A DNA stretch of 53,496 bases from an uncultured Caryophanales bacterium (GTDB lineage Bacteria > Bacillota_I > Bacilli_A > RFN20 > CAG-826): contig CAMHJP010000003.1 in NCBI GenBank assembly GCA_946185585.1, positions 1 through 53,496 of the forward strand, given 5' to 3'. Positions within the stretch are counted from its first letter, which is position 1. Every line of letters begins with the position of its first letter. The notes under the pieces were generated by a model. The model saw nothing but the letters and a program-made list of their open reading frames with translations. It was not told where the DNA came from and made no database searches. This document shows, one piece after another, positions 43,818 to 51,600 of the stretch. The translations under genes were made by a program, and so were the position numbers.

Positions 43818-44273
43818 TTATATGATGTCCATCGAGAGTTTTTTATCTAACCCAGAGACAATCTTATAAATCATTTTAATTGATGGGTTAGCGTTACCCT
43901 TTTCAATTTTAGATAAATCGGATTGATCGATTCCAACTTTTGTAGCAAGTTCATCCTGTGAGAGATTTAGTTCAAGTCTTTTTTGTTTGATTTTATATCC
44001 AATGATGGCGTTCTCGATGTCATCATATTCGCTGGTCACATCGATTCCGTCATAATATGGGTCTTCAGTCGAAACATCGAGTTCATCGTTCCATTGAACA
44101 GTGCTCCATCCAAGAAGATGTCCCTTCAGGAAAAGCTCACGATTTTTTAAAGCATTCAGTTGTGGGAATTTTTTTGCAAGTGAAAGGATGTCGTATCTTT
44201 TCACAGATCCGTCTAAATAGTAAACATCGAATGTTGTTCCTTCTTTAAGAACCAGTTTAATTGCAGTAATCAT
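43818..44273 (-). CDS. DUF2442-XRE fusion regulator (antitoxin candidate)
   Basis: 151 aa. The N-terminal ~85 residues resemble DUF2442 (VLKEGTTFDVYYLDGSVKRYDI, ending in an aspartate-rich turn); residues ~95-148 form an XRE helix-turn-helix (YKIKQKRLELNLSQDELATKVGIDQSDLSKIEKGNANPS). It lies 2 bp downstream of the DUF4160 gene in one operon. DUF4160/DUF2442 pairs are a predicted toxin-antitoxin type; here the DUF2442 domain carries its own DNA-binding module, which fits the repeated operator sites upstream. Confidence 0.8.
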   Translation of the reverse strand: MITAIKLVLKEGTTFDVYYLDGSVKRYDILSLAKKFPQLNALKNRELFLKGHLLGWSTVQWNDELDVSTEDPYYDGIDVTSEYDDIENAIIGYKIKQKRLELNLSQDELATKVGIDQSDLSKIEKGNANPSIKMIYKIVSGLDKKLSMDII

Positions 44274-44275
44274 AA

Positions 44276-44530
44276 TTATTCAATAGGTGGGAGTTTGCGA
44301 TATGTTTCCGTTTCCCACATCTCCAATAGTTCCTTCTTATATTTTAAAACAAATTTTTTAACAAGGGCAGCTCCAGTGCTAGGAAAGCTTCCGTTCATAA
44401 TCTCTCCATTAGAGATATAAAATGATGCATCATATTCTCCATAATAGGCGTGAATATGTGGTGGGTTATGTTCCTTGCTGGTAAGTCTCATAACAATTAA
44501 TATTCCATAGAATTGACAGATAGTCGGCAT
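44276..44530 (-). CDS. DUF4160 protein (toxin candidate)
   Basis: 84 aa from ATG 44530 (MPTICQFYGILIVM), which has GGAGG 8 nt upstream; the track start at 44548 lies before that site. The segment EHNPPHIHAYYGEYDASFYI is the DUF4160 hallmark, with a His-containing PPHIHA motif. Function is unproven; association with DUF2442 proteins suggests a toxin or effector. Transcribed from a strong promoter with operator repeats. Confidence 0.82.
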   Translation of the reverse strand: MPTICQFYGILIVMRLTSKEHNPPHIHAYYGEYDASFYISNGEIMNGSFPSTGAALVKKFVLKYKKELLEMWETETYRKLPPIE

Positions 44531-44549
44531 AGGTTTATCCTCCATCAAT

Positions 44550-44607
44550 ATTATAGGGTATTTATCCCCTAATGTAAATATAAAATATGGAATATTTACC
44601 CTAATTT
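44550..44607 (-). promoter_or_regulatory. Promoter and repeated operator of the DUF4160/DUF2442-HTH operon
   Basis: Minus strand: -35 TTTACA (44573-44578), 17-bp spacer, -10 TATAAT (44550-44555). The plus strand shows TATTTATCCCCTAAT (44560-44574) in the spacer and AATATTTACCCTAATTT (44591-44607) upstream: two copies of ATTTA-CCC-TAAT about 32 bp (three helical turns) apart, consistent with cooperative autorepression by the HTH partner. Confidence 0.65.
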
Positions 44608-44708
44608 GAAATCTACTGATACCGTTTGTTAAAAAATGTAGGTTTGTTAAATCAAAACCATTAGACTAATATAGTTATTAAATCTGAGTCATATAAGGAA
44701 ATGCTCTT

Positions 44709-45662
44709 ATGAAAAAAGAAATTGCGATCGGTGTTGATATTGGAGGCACTTCCATTAAAGGTGCTGCAGTCACTAGTGAAGGCGAAGTTTTAGATGTCTT
44801 TGCTTTTGATGTAGATAAAGAGAAAAACCAAGAAGAAATCATCTATCAATTAATCGATGAAATTAAAAAATATACCGCAATTCACGGTTATAATAAGGAA
44901 AATCTCCTCGGAATTGGTGTTGGAATTCCAGGAACGATTGATACTGTCAATGGAGAGGTTATCTATTCCAATAACTTGAGATGGAATCATCTTCCAATTC
45001 GAAAAATGATGGAAGAAGGTACTGGCTTTGAAGTCCGTATCATTAACGATGCCAAAGCTGCTACATTAGCTGAAAACAAGTTTGGTGCAGGTAAGAAACA
45101 CAAAGACTTTGTTTTGATTACTCTAGGTACAGGAGTTGGTAGTGGGATTATCACGAACAACAAACTCTTAACTGGTAACAAAGGTTATGGAGCTGAACTA
45201 GGTCACATCATGCTTCGACTAGATGGAGAACCATGTACCTGTGGACGTAGTGGTTGTTTTGAAGCGTATGCTTCTGCAACCGCACTAAATAGAGATACCA
45301 AACGTATGATGAATCAACATCAAGACTCCTTGATGTGGAAAAAACTAGAAGAATATGGATGTCTGAGCGCTAAAGTAGCTTTTGATGCTGCTAAAGAAGG
45401 CGATAAATATGCTTTAGAAGTAGTTGACAACTACTGTATGTATCTAGCAGAAGGATTATTAGATATCTGTAACGCCTTCCGTCCAGAAGTTATCGTTCTT
45501 TCTGGAGGAATTGCTAAAGCGGGAGATTTTCTCCTCTCTAAAGTGGTTAAACACTGTGAAAAATACCATTATGGTTATGATGGATTACCAAAGGTAGAGA
45601 TTAAAATCTCCGAACTTGGTTACGATACCGGAAAAATTGGGGCTGCTGCTCTGTTTTTCTAA
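44709..45662 (+). CDS. glcK: ROK-family glucokinase
   Basis: 317 aa. Phosphorylates glucose with ATP. GVDIGGTSIKGAAV (phosphate 1) at residues 6-19, GVGIPGTIDTVNGEV near 75, NDAKAATLAENKFGAGK near 116 (catalytic Asp), LGTGVGSGI (phosphate 2), GAELGHIMLRLDGEPCTCGRSGCFEAYAS near 165-190 holding the zinc motif C-x-C-G-x-x-G-C-x-E typical of ROK kinases. No HTH, so it is a kinase rather than a repressor. AAGGAAATG region supplies the ribosome site; terminator follows. Confidence 0.92.
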   Translation: MKKEIAIGVDIGGTSIKGAAVTSEGEVLDVFAFDVDKEKNQEEIIYQLIDEIKKYTAIHGYNKENLLGIGVGIPGTIDTVNGEVIYSNNLRWNHLPIRKMMEEGTGFEVRIINDAKAATLAENKFGAGKKHKDFVLITLGTGVGSGIITNNKLLTGNKGYGAELGHIMLRLDGEPCTCGRSGCFEAYASATALNRDTKRMMNQHQDSLMWKKLEEYGCLSAKVAFDAAKEGDKYALEVVDNYCMYLAEGLLDICNAFRPEVIVLSGGIAKAGDFLLSKVVKHCEKYHYGYDGLPKVEIKISELGYDTGKIGAAALFF

Positions 45663-45690
45663 GAGAATTGACTTCTTATTCGAAGTAATG

Positions 45691-45718
45691 AACACACCAT
45701 TTTTGGTGTGTTTTTATT
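45691..45718 (+). terminator. Rho-independent terminator after glcK
   Basis: ACACACC - ATTTTT - GGTGTGT, then TTTTATTT. Confidence 0.88.
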
Positions 45719-45728
45719 TGAAAAACTG

Positions 45729-45758
45729 ATGTAGTAAAATGTAGTAAAATGTAGTAAA
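45729..45758 (+). repeat. Three exact tandem 10-bp repeats upstream of the ATPase gene
   Basis: ATGTAGTAAA occurs three times in direct succession (30 bp), one unit per helical turn, ending 22 bp before the ATG. No -10/-35 of good quality is separate from it. Confidence 0.85.
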
Positions 45759-45780
45759 CAAAGAGAGGAGAAATGTCAAA

Positions 45781-47463
45781 ATGGATCTCAAAGGTAGCAT
45801 CGTTATCAAAAAAAATCGAGGGAAAATGTACTATGTTCACCAGTATCGCGAAGGAAGTAAAGTTGTTAATCGTTCACTGAGTGAAAATAAAGCGTATGAA
45901 CTAGCTTTCCAACTCGAATATAGTAAGCATGATAATTATGAAGAATTCAAAAATCACCAATTCGAAACCGATGTTCAATTTGGAATGAATCTTTTCTATC
46001 TCTTTGAAAAGTCTCGTAACTATAACAAGAGATATTGTTTTAAAACAATTCAATCATTTCTATATGATGAAAATGTCTATGGAAAAGTTCTGGCATTATA
46101 TGGTTTAAGAAGAACTGGTAAGACAACACTGATCTTTCAAAGTCTCGCTTCTCTTTCTTTGACTGACTATGCAAAAGCAGCCTATATTAAGATCTCTCCA
46201 AAAGACACTTTCCGTTCTTTAACGAATGATCTTTCATATCTAACAGAACACGGATTTCAATACATCTTTATTGATGAAGTAACTTTAATTAAGGATTTTA
46301 TTTCTCTATCTTCAACATTATCTGATATTTATGGATTGCGAGCTAAAATCATTCTCTCTGGTACAGATTCACTAAGTTTAATGATGTCGAAATATGATGA
46401 ACTATATGATCGAGTCATCTTCATTCATACAACATATATTTCTTTTAAAGAATTTTCTGAAGTACTAAATAAAAATTCGATTGATGAATATATTGAATAT
46501 GGAGGTTTAATGTCGATTGAATCAAAACCATATCAACAAAACCAAATTTTTAGTATAGAAAGCGTGAATGAATATGTTGATAGTGCCATTGCACATAATA
46601 TTGAGCATTCTTTGAAATATTATCAGGATGGTGACCATTTTGGAGCGCTCTATCCTCTATATGAAAAGCATGAGCTCACCAATGTCATCAATCGACTGAT
46701 TGAAGATAGTAACCATCGATTCGCCATCTCCGTCATTGAACAATCATTTAAATCTCATGACTATGGATCTTTAAAGAATCTTGTTTTGAAACATCCAGAT
46801 CCACAATACCAATCATCATTAGATGAAGTTGATGAAAAGAAAGTTATTTCTTTACTGATGGATGAACTTTCTATCATCAACAAAGAAAAACAAAGTCAAA
46901 AGGTTGATGAACATGTTCTTAGTGAAATTGATTCCTATCTCGATCTTCTTGATTTATGTAAAGAAATTGATGTTGTAAGAATCCCATCATTCTATGTTGA
47001 AAAAAGAAAACTCTTTATTCAGCCAGGATTACGATATTCCCAAGCTAAATCACTTTTAGAGATTTTATTTAAACAACCAAAGGTTTTAGAACTTCCAATT
47101 AAGATTCGCTTATTCCTTAAAGAGAAATTACTAAGTGACATCAAAGGAAGAATGTTAGAAGAAATTGTTGTCTATCAAACCCTTCAATCCGGGATTGATG
47201 CCTTTAAAGTGATGTTTCCAATCGGAGTAATCGATCTTGTTTCTTTAGATAATCAAAAACAAGAAACATCACTTTATGAAGTTAGATATTCAACTGAAAC
47301 CAATCCTCGACAATCTGTCTTTTTGCATGATGAAGAAAAACTATCTACCATTGAAAGAGCGTATTATCCAATCGTTAAAAAAGCGGTCTTATATCGAGGA
47401 GAGACCAAACGTATTGACGACATTGACTACATTAATGTTGAAGAATATTTAAAATCTCTTTAA
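45781..47463 (+). CDS. AAA (ATPase_2/DUF4143-like) ATPase with N-terminal extension
   Basis: 560 aa. Residues ~1-50 form a small beta-rich domain (IVIKKNRGKMYYVHQYREGSKVV). The ATPase core shows Walker A ALYGLRRTGKTT (~104-115), Walker B YIFIDEVTLI (~161-170) and sensor LSGTDSLSL. The C-terminal ~110 residues (KGRMLEEIVVYQTL ... VIDLVSLDNQKQETSLYEVRYS) have the nuclease-like D-x...E-V-R pattern of DUF4143-type ATPases. Such proteins are abundant in gut bacteria and are usually of unknown role, often variable between strains. GAGGAG is 11 nt before the ATG; three tandem 10-bp repeats precede it. Confidence 0.8.
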   Translation: MDLKGSIVIKKNRGKMYYVHQYREGSKVVNRSLSENKAYELAFQLEYSKHDNYEEFKNHQFETDVQFGMNLFYLFEKSRNYNKRYCFKTIQSFLYDENVYGKVLALYGLRRTGKTTLIFQSLASLSLTDYAKAAYIKISPKDTFRSLTNDLSYLTEHGFQYIFIDEVTLIKDFISLSSTLSDIYGLRAKIILSGTDSLSLMMSKYDELYDRVIFIHTTYISFKEFSEVLNKNSIDEYIEYGGLMSIESKPYQQNQIFSIESVNEYVDSAIAHNIEHSLKYYQDGDHFGALYPLYEKHELTNVINRLIEDSNHRFAISVIEQSFKSHDYGSLKNLVLKHPDPQYQSSLDEVDEKKVISLLMDELSIINKEKQSQKVDEHVLSEIDSYLDLLDLCKEIDVVRIPSFYVEKRKLFIQPGLRYSQAKSLLEILFKQPKVLELPIKIRLFLKEKLLSDIKGRMLEEIVVYQTLQSGIDAFKVMFPIGVIDLVSLDNQKQETSLYEVRYSTETNPRQSVFLHDEEKLSTIERAYYPIVKKAVLYRGETKRIDDIDYINVEEYLKSL

Positions 47464-47526
47464 TTATTCAAAAATACCAGCAATTCTTGGTTAAAACATT
47501 TGCAAATAATGAATAAAACATCATAC

Positions 47527-47571
47527 TTGAAATAAACTTTTTCGTATCTTATAATGGTATCACTTGATACC
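47527..47571 (+). promoter_or_regulatory. Promoter and palindromic operator of the MqsA-like gene
   Basis: -35 TTGAAA (47527-47532), 17-bp spacer, -10 TATAAT (47550-47555), directly followed by GGTATCA-CT-TGATACC (47556-47571), a perfect 7-bp-arm palindrome over the expected transcription start. Confidence 0.75.
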
Positions 47572-47614
47572 TAATTAAATCTTAGATGTTTGTCACTAGA
47601 GGGAGGAACACTAT

Positions 47615-48031
47615 ATGTCTAACAAAGTAGTTTGTATGTATTGTGACCACGAAGAAGAATACATCATTAAAGAAGAACCACAACACATCTGTATTAATGG
47701 AGTAGACTTCGACACCACATTTAAATACGCCTACTGTAAAAAATGTGGTGGAGATGTCTACCCATCTAACCTAGGTCGATATAATGACCTCCAGATGTTT
47801 GATGGTTATAAAAAACGTGTTGGTCTACTAACTAGTGATCAAATCAAAGATATCAGAAAGAAAAGAGGAATGAGTCAAGTTGAACTCGCTAGGTTCTTAC
47901 GACTTGGCGATAAAACAATTGCCCGCTATGAAACAGGAACCATCCAAGAAAAATCACTTGATCTTTTACTAAGACTAGTCGACAACGACGAATCATACCA
48001 GATTATTAAAAAGCTCAATCAAAAGAAGTAA
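47615..48031 (+). CDS. MqsA/YgiT-like zinc-finger HTH regulator without visible toxin
   Basis: 138 aa. N-terminal zinc-binding part with CMYC (~residues 7-10) and CKKC (~41-44), then an XRE-like helix-turn-helix (SDQIKDIRKKRGMSQVELARFLRLGDKTIARYETGTIQEK), the architecture of MqsA-type antitoxins. No MqsR-like or other small toxin ORF lies next to it, so it is a solitary regulator. The adjacent palindrome at its own promoter suggests autorepression; it might also act on the leader region downstream. GGGAGG is the ribosome site. A terminator follows. Confidence 0.8.
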   Translation: MSNKVVCMYCDHEEEYIIKEEPQHICINGVDFDTTFKYAYCKKCGGDVYPSNLGRYNDLQMFDGYKKRVGLLTSDQIKDIRKKRGMSQVELARFLRLGDKTIARYETGTIQEKSLDLLLRLVDNDESYQIIKKLNQKK

Positions 48032-48051
48032 ATTCTCTTCTTTCCTTAATC

Positions 48052-48087
48052 GACCCGTTAGACTCTCTCTAATGGGTCTTTTATTTA
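48052..48087 (+). terminator. Rho-independent terminator after MqsA-like gene
   Basis: GACCCGTTAGA - CTCTC - TCTAATGGGTC, then TTTTATTTATG. Confidence 0.88.
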
Positions 48088-48132
48088 TGTATTAAATCTA
48101 CATACCTAATAATAAAGAACAAACACCCACGA

Positions 48133-48240
48133 ACATATATATAGGGGGAACAAAAGAATTAACAAAGAAATTTTGCTATTAAAAAAATTTTTTTGTCATA
48201 TCTAATACTTTGTATTAAATTGTTCTCCCTATATATGTGT
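48133..48240. repeat. 108-bp inverted-repeat element with A7T7 core
   Basis: The outer 21 bp (ACATATATATAGGGGGAACA...) are complementary to the last 21 bp (TTGTTCTCCCTATATATGTG...), counting two G-T pairs; the 66-bp interior is almost only A/T and contains AAAAAAATTTTTTT. It ends 2 bp before the -35 of the surface-protein promoter. No target-site duplication is evident. It may be a bent upstream element, a MITE-like relic or a regulator site. Confidence 0.65.
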
Positions 48241-48242
48241 AC

Positions 48243-48271
48243 TTGTTTTCTCGTACACGTACATATACAAT
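48243..48271 (+). promoter_or_regulatory. Predicted promoter of leader RNA A and the surface-protein gene
   Basis: -35 TTGTTT (48243-48248), 17-bp spacer, -10 TACAAT (48266-48271); start expected near 48278, about 29 nt before the conserved CCTGGTCAA loop, nearly the same distance as for leader B. Confidence 0.5.
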
Positions 48272-48277
48272 ACGTAC

Positions 48278-48663
48278 AAGTTCAGAGACGAAACGAATCA
48301 ATTGTTCCTGGTCAAAACAAATGATGAGTGAAGTCAATGAACTAAGTTAGAAGAATCAATAGATAAGAATATCGATGCATAATATTCTCTAAAAGAGATT
48401 CTCCTAACAAGTCACTACATTTCTTGTTATTTAGAACAACTTAGATGTGGTGACACAACTACATTTGTTTTTGCTTTATCGTTCAATCTAGTGAACAAGG
48501 TGCAAAAACAAATGAGATCTTTCTCCTTATTCATTGGAGGTGTTATTTAGAATAACCTCAGAATTTCATGAATAAGAAAAAGATCACAGTTGTTCATATA
48601 CCTCACGAGTGTAAATTATCGAAAACGCACTCGGAGGAATAAAGAAAGGAGAAAAAAACAAAT
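48278..48663 (+). ncRNA. Structured leader RNA A of the 1210-aa surface protein
   Basis: About 385 nt with dense secondary structure. In order: hairpin ATCA-a-TTGTT with loop CCTGGTCAA (loop 48307-48315); hairpin GAATAT/ATATTC (48367-48388); TCTCT-aaa-AGAGA followed by TTCTCCT (AGAGATTCTCCT at 48394-48405); three two-tier hairpins with hexaloop A-T-(T/C)-T-A-G (48411-48454, 48462-48514, 48516-48585); CCTC-a-CGAGTG with CACTCG-GAGG (48601-48637) just before the ribosome site AAAGGAG. A diverged second copy at 53.24 kb keeps loops while changing stems. No known riboswitch class was recognised. Confidence 0.7.
48411..48585 (+). repeat. Three tandem two-tier hairpins with AUYUAG hexaloops
   Basis: H1 48411-48454: outer 10 bp, inner TTGTT/AACAA, loop ATTTAG, 3' bulge CTTAG. 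H2 48462-48514: outer 13 bp perfect (CATTTGTTTTTGC), inner GTTCA/TGAAC, loop ATCTAG, 3' bulge AAGGT. H3 48516-48585: outer 7+8 bp with CTCC/GAA internal loop, inner GAGGT/ACCTC, apical ATTTAG, 3' bulge AGAATTTC. Each has a short 5' and longer 3' strand between the two helices. Confidence 0.75.
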
Positions 48664-51600
48664 ATGAACAAATTATTTACAAAGATTGCCTCGCTTGCCT
48701 TAGGCGCAGCGATGGCAGTCGGAGTAGGTGTTGCTGTAAGTGGTAAGAATGTTAGTGCTGCTCATGCCGATACGTCTCCTGCAACATTCACTGTTTCATC
48801 TTATGCCTCTGCGCACAGCTGGACTGGGAGCGGTGGTGGTCCGTATGGGCAAGGCTCTACTAATGCTTTAGATATTGATGCAAACGTTTCGGTATATTGT
48901 ACCGGTTCGTCAAATAGTGGTAAGTATTATACCGATTGGCGTATGTATCAATCTGAAAGTGCAACCGTTGTTGTTTCTGCTAAGTCTGATAGCGTTAAAT
49001 TAACCGCTATTACATTTACATATGGACAAAGTAATGGTGGATGTTTGCACACAAGTAAAGCTCAAAGTGTTACAGCTTATTATTCTACTGGAACAAAAAA
49101 GACCTTAAGTAGCGTTTCTAGTGTTACTGCTTATGTTGCTAATACAGGAACAAAAACAAACGGCCAAGCAAGAATTACTTCGATTGTTGTTGAGTACACT
49201 GTTACAGCCTCAAAAACAGTATCTAGTGTTTCATCAAGTGGACATAAAACCTCATTTGCTAACGGGGAATCATTTGCCTATGGTGGAACATTGACCGCAA
49301 CATATAGTGATTCGACATCATCAAGCGTAACACCTACATCATTTAAGTATGGTGCTTCTGGTATAAATCCAACAAGCGCTGGAACGGCTATCACTGTTGG
49401 GACAGCTCTTAGTTATGCAACTCACAATGATAAATACATATATGTGTTGTATACAGAAAGTGGAACAACAGTTTATACCAGCTACCAAATTTCTGTAAGC
49501 GCACCAAAAACGCCTGCTAGTGTCTCGTCAAGTGGTCATACAACAACATTTACTGCTGGTGACACATTTGCCTATGGTGGTACATTAACTGCTACATATA
49601 CAGACAGTACTAATGCAACAGTTACACCAAGTTCTTTTAAAATTGGCGATGCTGGTATCAATCCAATTTCAGCAGGCACAGTTATTGTTCCTGGCACAAC
49701 TGTTTTGAATAGAAATGATCATCATGGAAAAACAGTCTATGTTCTTTATGAAGAAAATTCGACAACAGTTTATGCTAGTTATACGATTTCCGTTGCTACA
49801 ATAAGCAAAATTTCGTTTGTTGGTGGGACTGACATAGGAACAGCTGGCGGTCAAGGTCAATCTGACACATTAACCAAGAGTGGAATCTCTATGTCTTGTG
49901 ACAGCTGCTATACAAAAAGTGGAGCATACCGTTTTTATAGTGGTTCAACTCTAACTATTTCTTCTACTGTTGGAAACATTGCAAAAATTGAATTCAACAT
50001 GAATGGTTCTTATAATTCAAACTTATTAAGCACATCCACAGGGACATATAACTCTGATGATTCATCTAAAGGCGTATGGACTGGCGATGCAGCTTCTATT
50101 GATTTTGATTTAAGTGCTCAGGCTAGATGTGATTCAGTTGATATTACACTTGCATCTAATGATCCATTGGTGGAACTCGCGCCAGGTTCTTCTAGTGAAG
50201 TTTCAATGTTCAAAGGTGACCAAGATACCTCTGTTAAAGTCCTTGTCAAAAATATTGAAACCAAAACATGGTCATTTACATTTGATGAAGATGCACAAGA
50301 AGGAATTACCACATCTTCATATATCAGTGTATCTGCTGGTGCTGCAGTTAGTGATGTTCACACTTTAACTATCACAACAAAAGCTATTGGCTCAACAACA
50401 ATGCACATTGCTGTTTCTGGAACTGCGTGCGAAACTGCAATTCCAGTTACTGTTAACGCTAAACCAGCATCAATGACAATTAACCATAGCGATATCCATG
50501 AAGGTGAATTAGAAATTATTACTGGTTTATACAAACAAGTATCATTCTCTGGATTAGATACTGACGGTAATCCATATAGCATTGCTGCCGCAGACGTTAC
50601 TCCATCCGCAACAAGTGGTGCTTCTTACGTTACTTTGAGCGGAACTAGAATCACTGGTGCCTCACAAGGTACAGCAGTGGTCAGATACACATTAAAAGCT
50701 TTAACTAGTGTATATGCTGAAGTTACAGTCAATGTTGTTGACGACTACATTGAAACAGTCGGAGAACCAACATTTGCTACTGGTTTAACCGATACACAAG
50801 GACAAAGTCCAGATGTATCAGTCTTTACTTCAAGACCAGGTACAATGCATTCAGGTACTTCAACAACAATTCTATTCGAAAACTATAAGTTCTCTTATGA
50901 ATCAACATATGCTTCTGCAGAATACGGTGATGTATTCAGCTATGACTTCAGTCATGGTACAACAGTGGATTCAACTCATAAGTTACAAACAATTTATGTT
51001 TTCTGTGATATTGATGAAGCTGCTCATGGTAGCTATACAGTTACAGTTGAACAATTCAACGATCCATTAACCGCTATTACATTTACAAATGTGACAGAGA
51101 ATGCTGTTAATGTGGCTCGTGGAAGCACATTCCAACTCGAATGGGCTTATACTCCAGAAAACCCAACTGATGGAAAGGAAGTAGTTTTCAGAATTGATAC
51201 AAACGATGATAACATTTCAATTACCGTTAGCGAGTCGGGTTTAATCAGCATTGGAGCATCATCTAACTTAGGTGAAGCACTTGTCATCATGGAAAGTGCC
51301 CACGATGAAACCATCTATGACTTTGTTATGGTTTCTGCTGTGTTAGAAACAATGAAATACACTGTTCGTGAAGATGAATCGTGGTCATTAGTCAGCGATC
51401 CAACAACCTTAGTTGCTGGCGATGTTGTTGTCATGACAGGTGAGAAAAACAGTGAAATACTTGCTATGGGTACCTATTCCTCGGGAAACAACGTTAAAGC
51501 CGTTGTTAGTAGCCCATTAACCGTTTCAGATGGCGAAATTACTGCTGGTATTACTGATGCGATGATTTATACCCTAGTTTCTGGTACTACAAGTGGCACC

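Noticed and set aside
48605-48636. Second CIRCE element in leader A (GAGTG...CACTC)
   Set aside because: The arms are in the opposite order (GAGTG first) and 18 bp apart; it is an RNA-type hairpin, not CIRCE.
48568-48642. 24-codon upstream ORF (MNKKKITVVHIPHEC...) ending just before the surface-protein ribosome site
   Set aside because: No Shine-Dalgarno, its start lies inside a stable hairpin, and no recognisable attenuation-type codon run is present.
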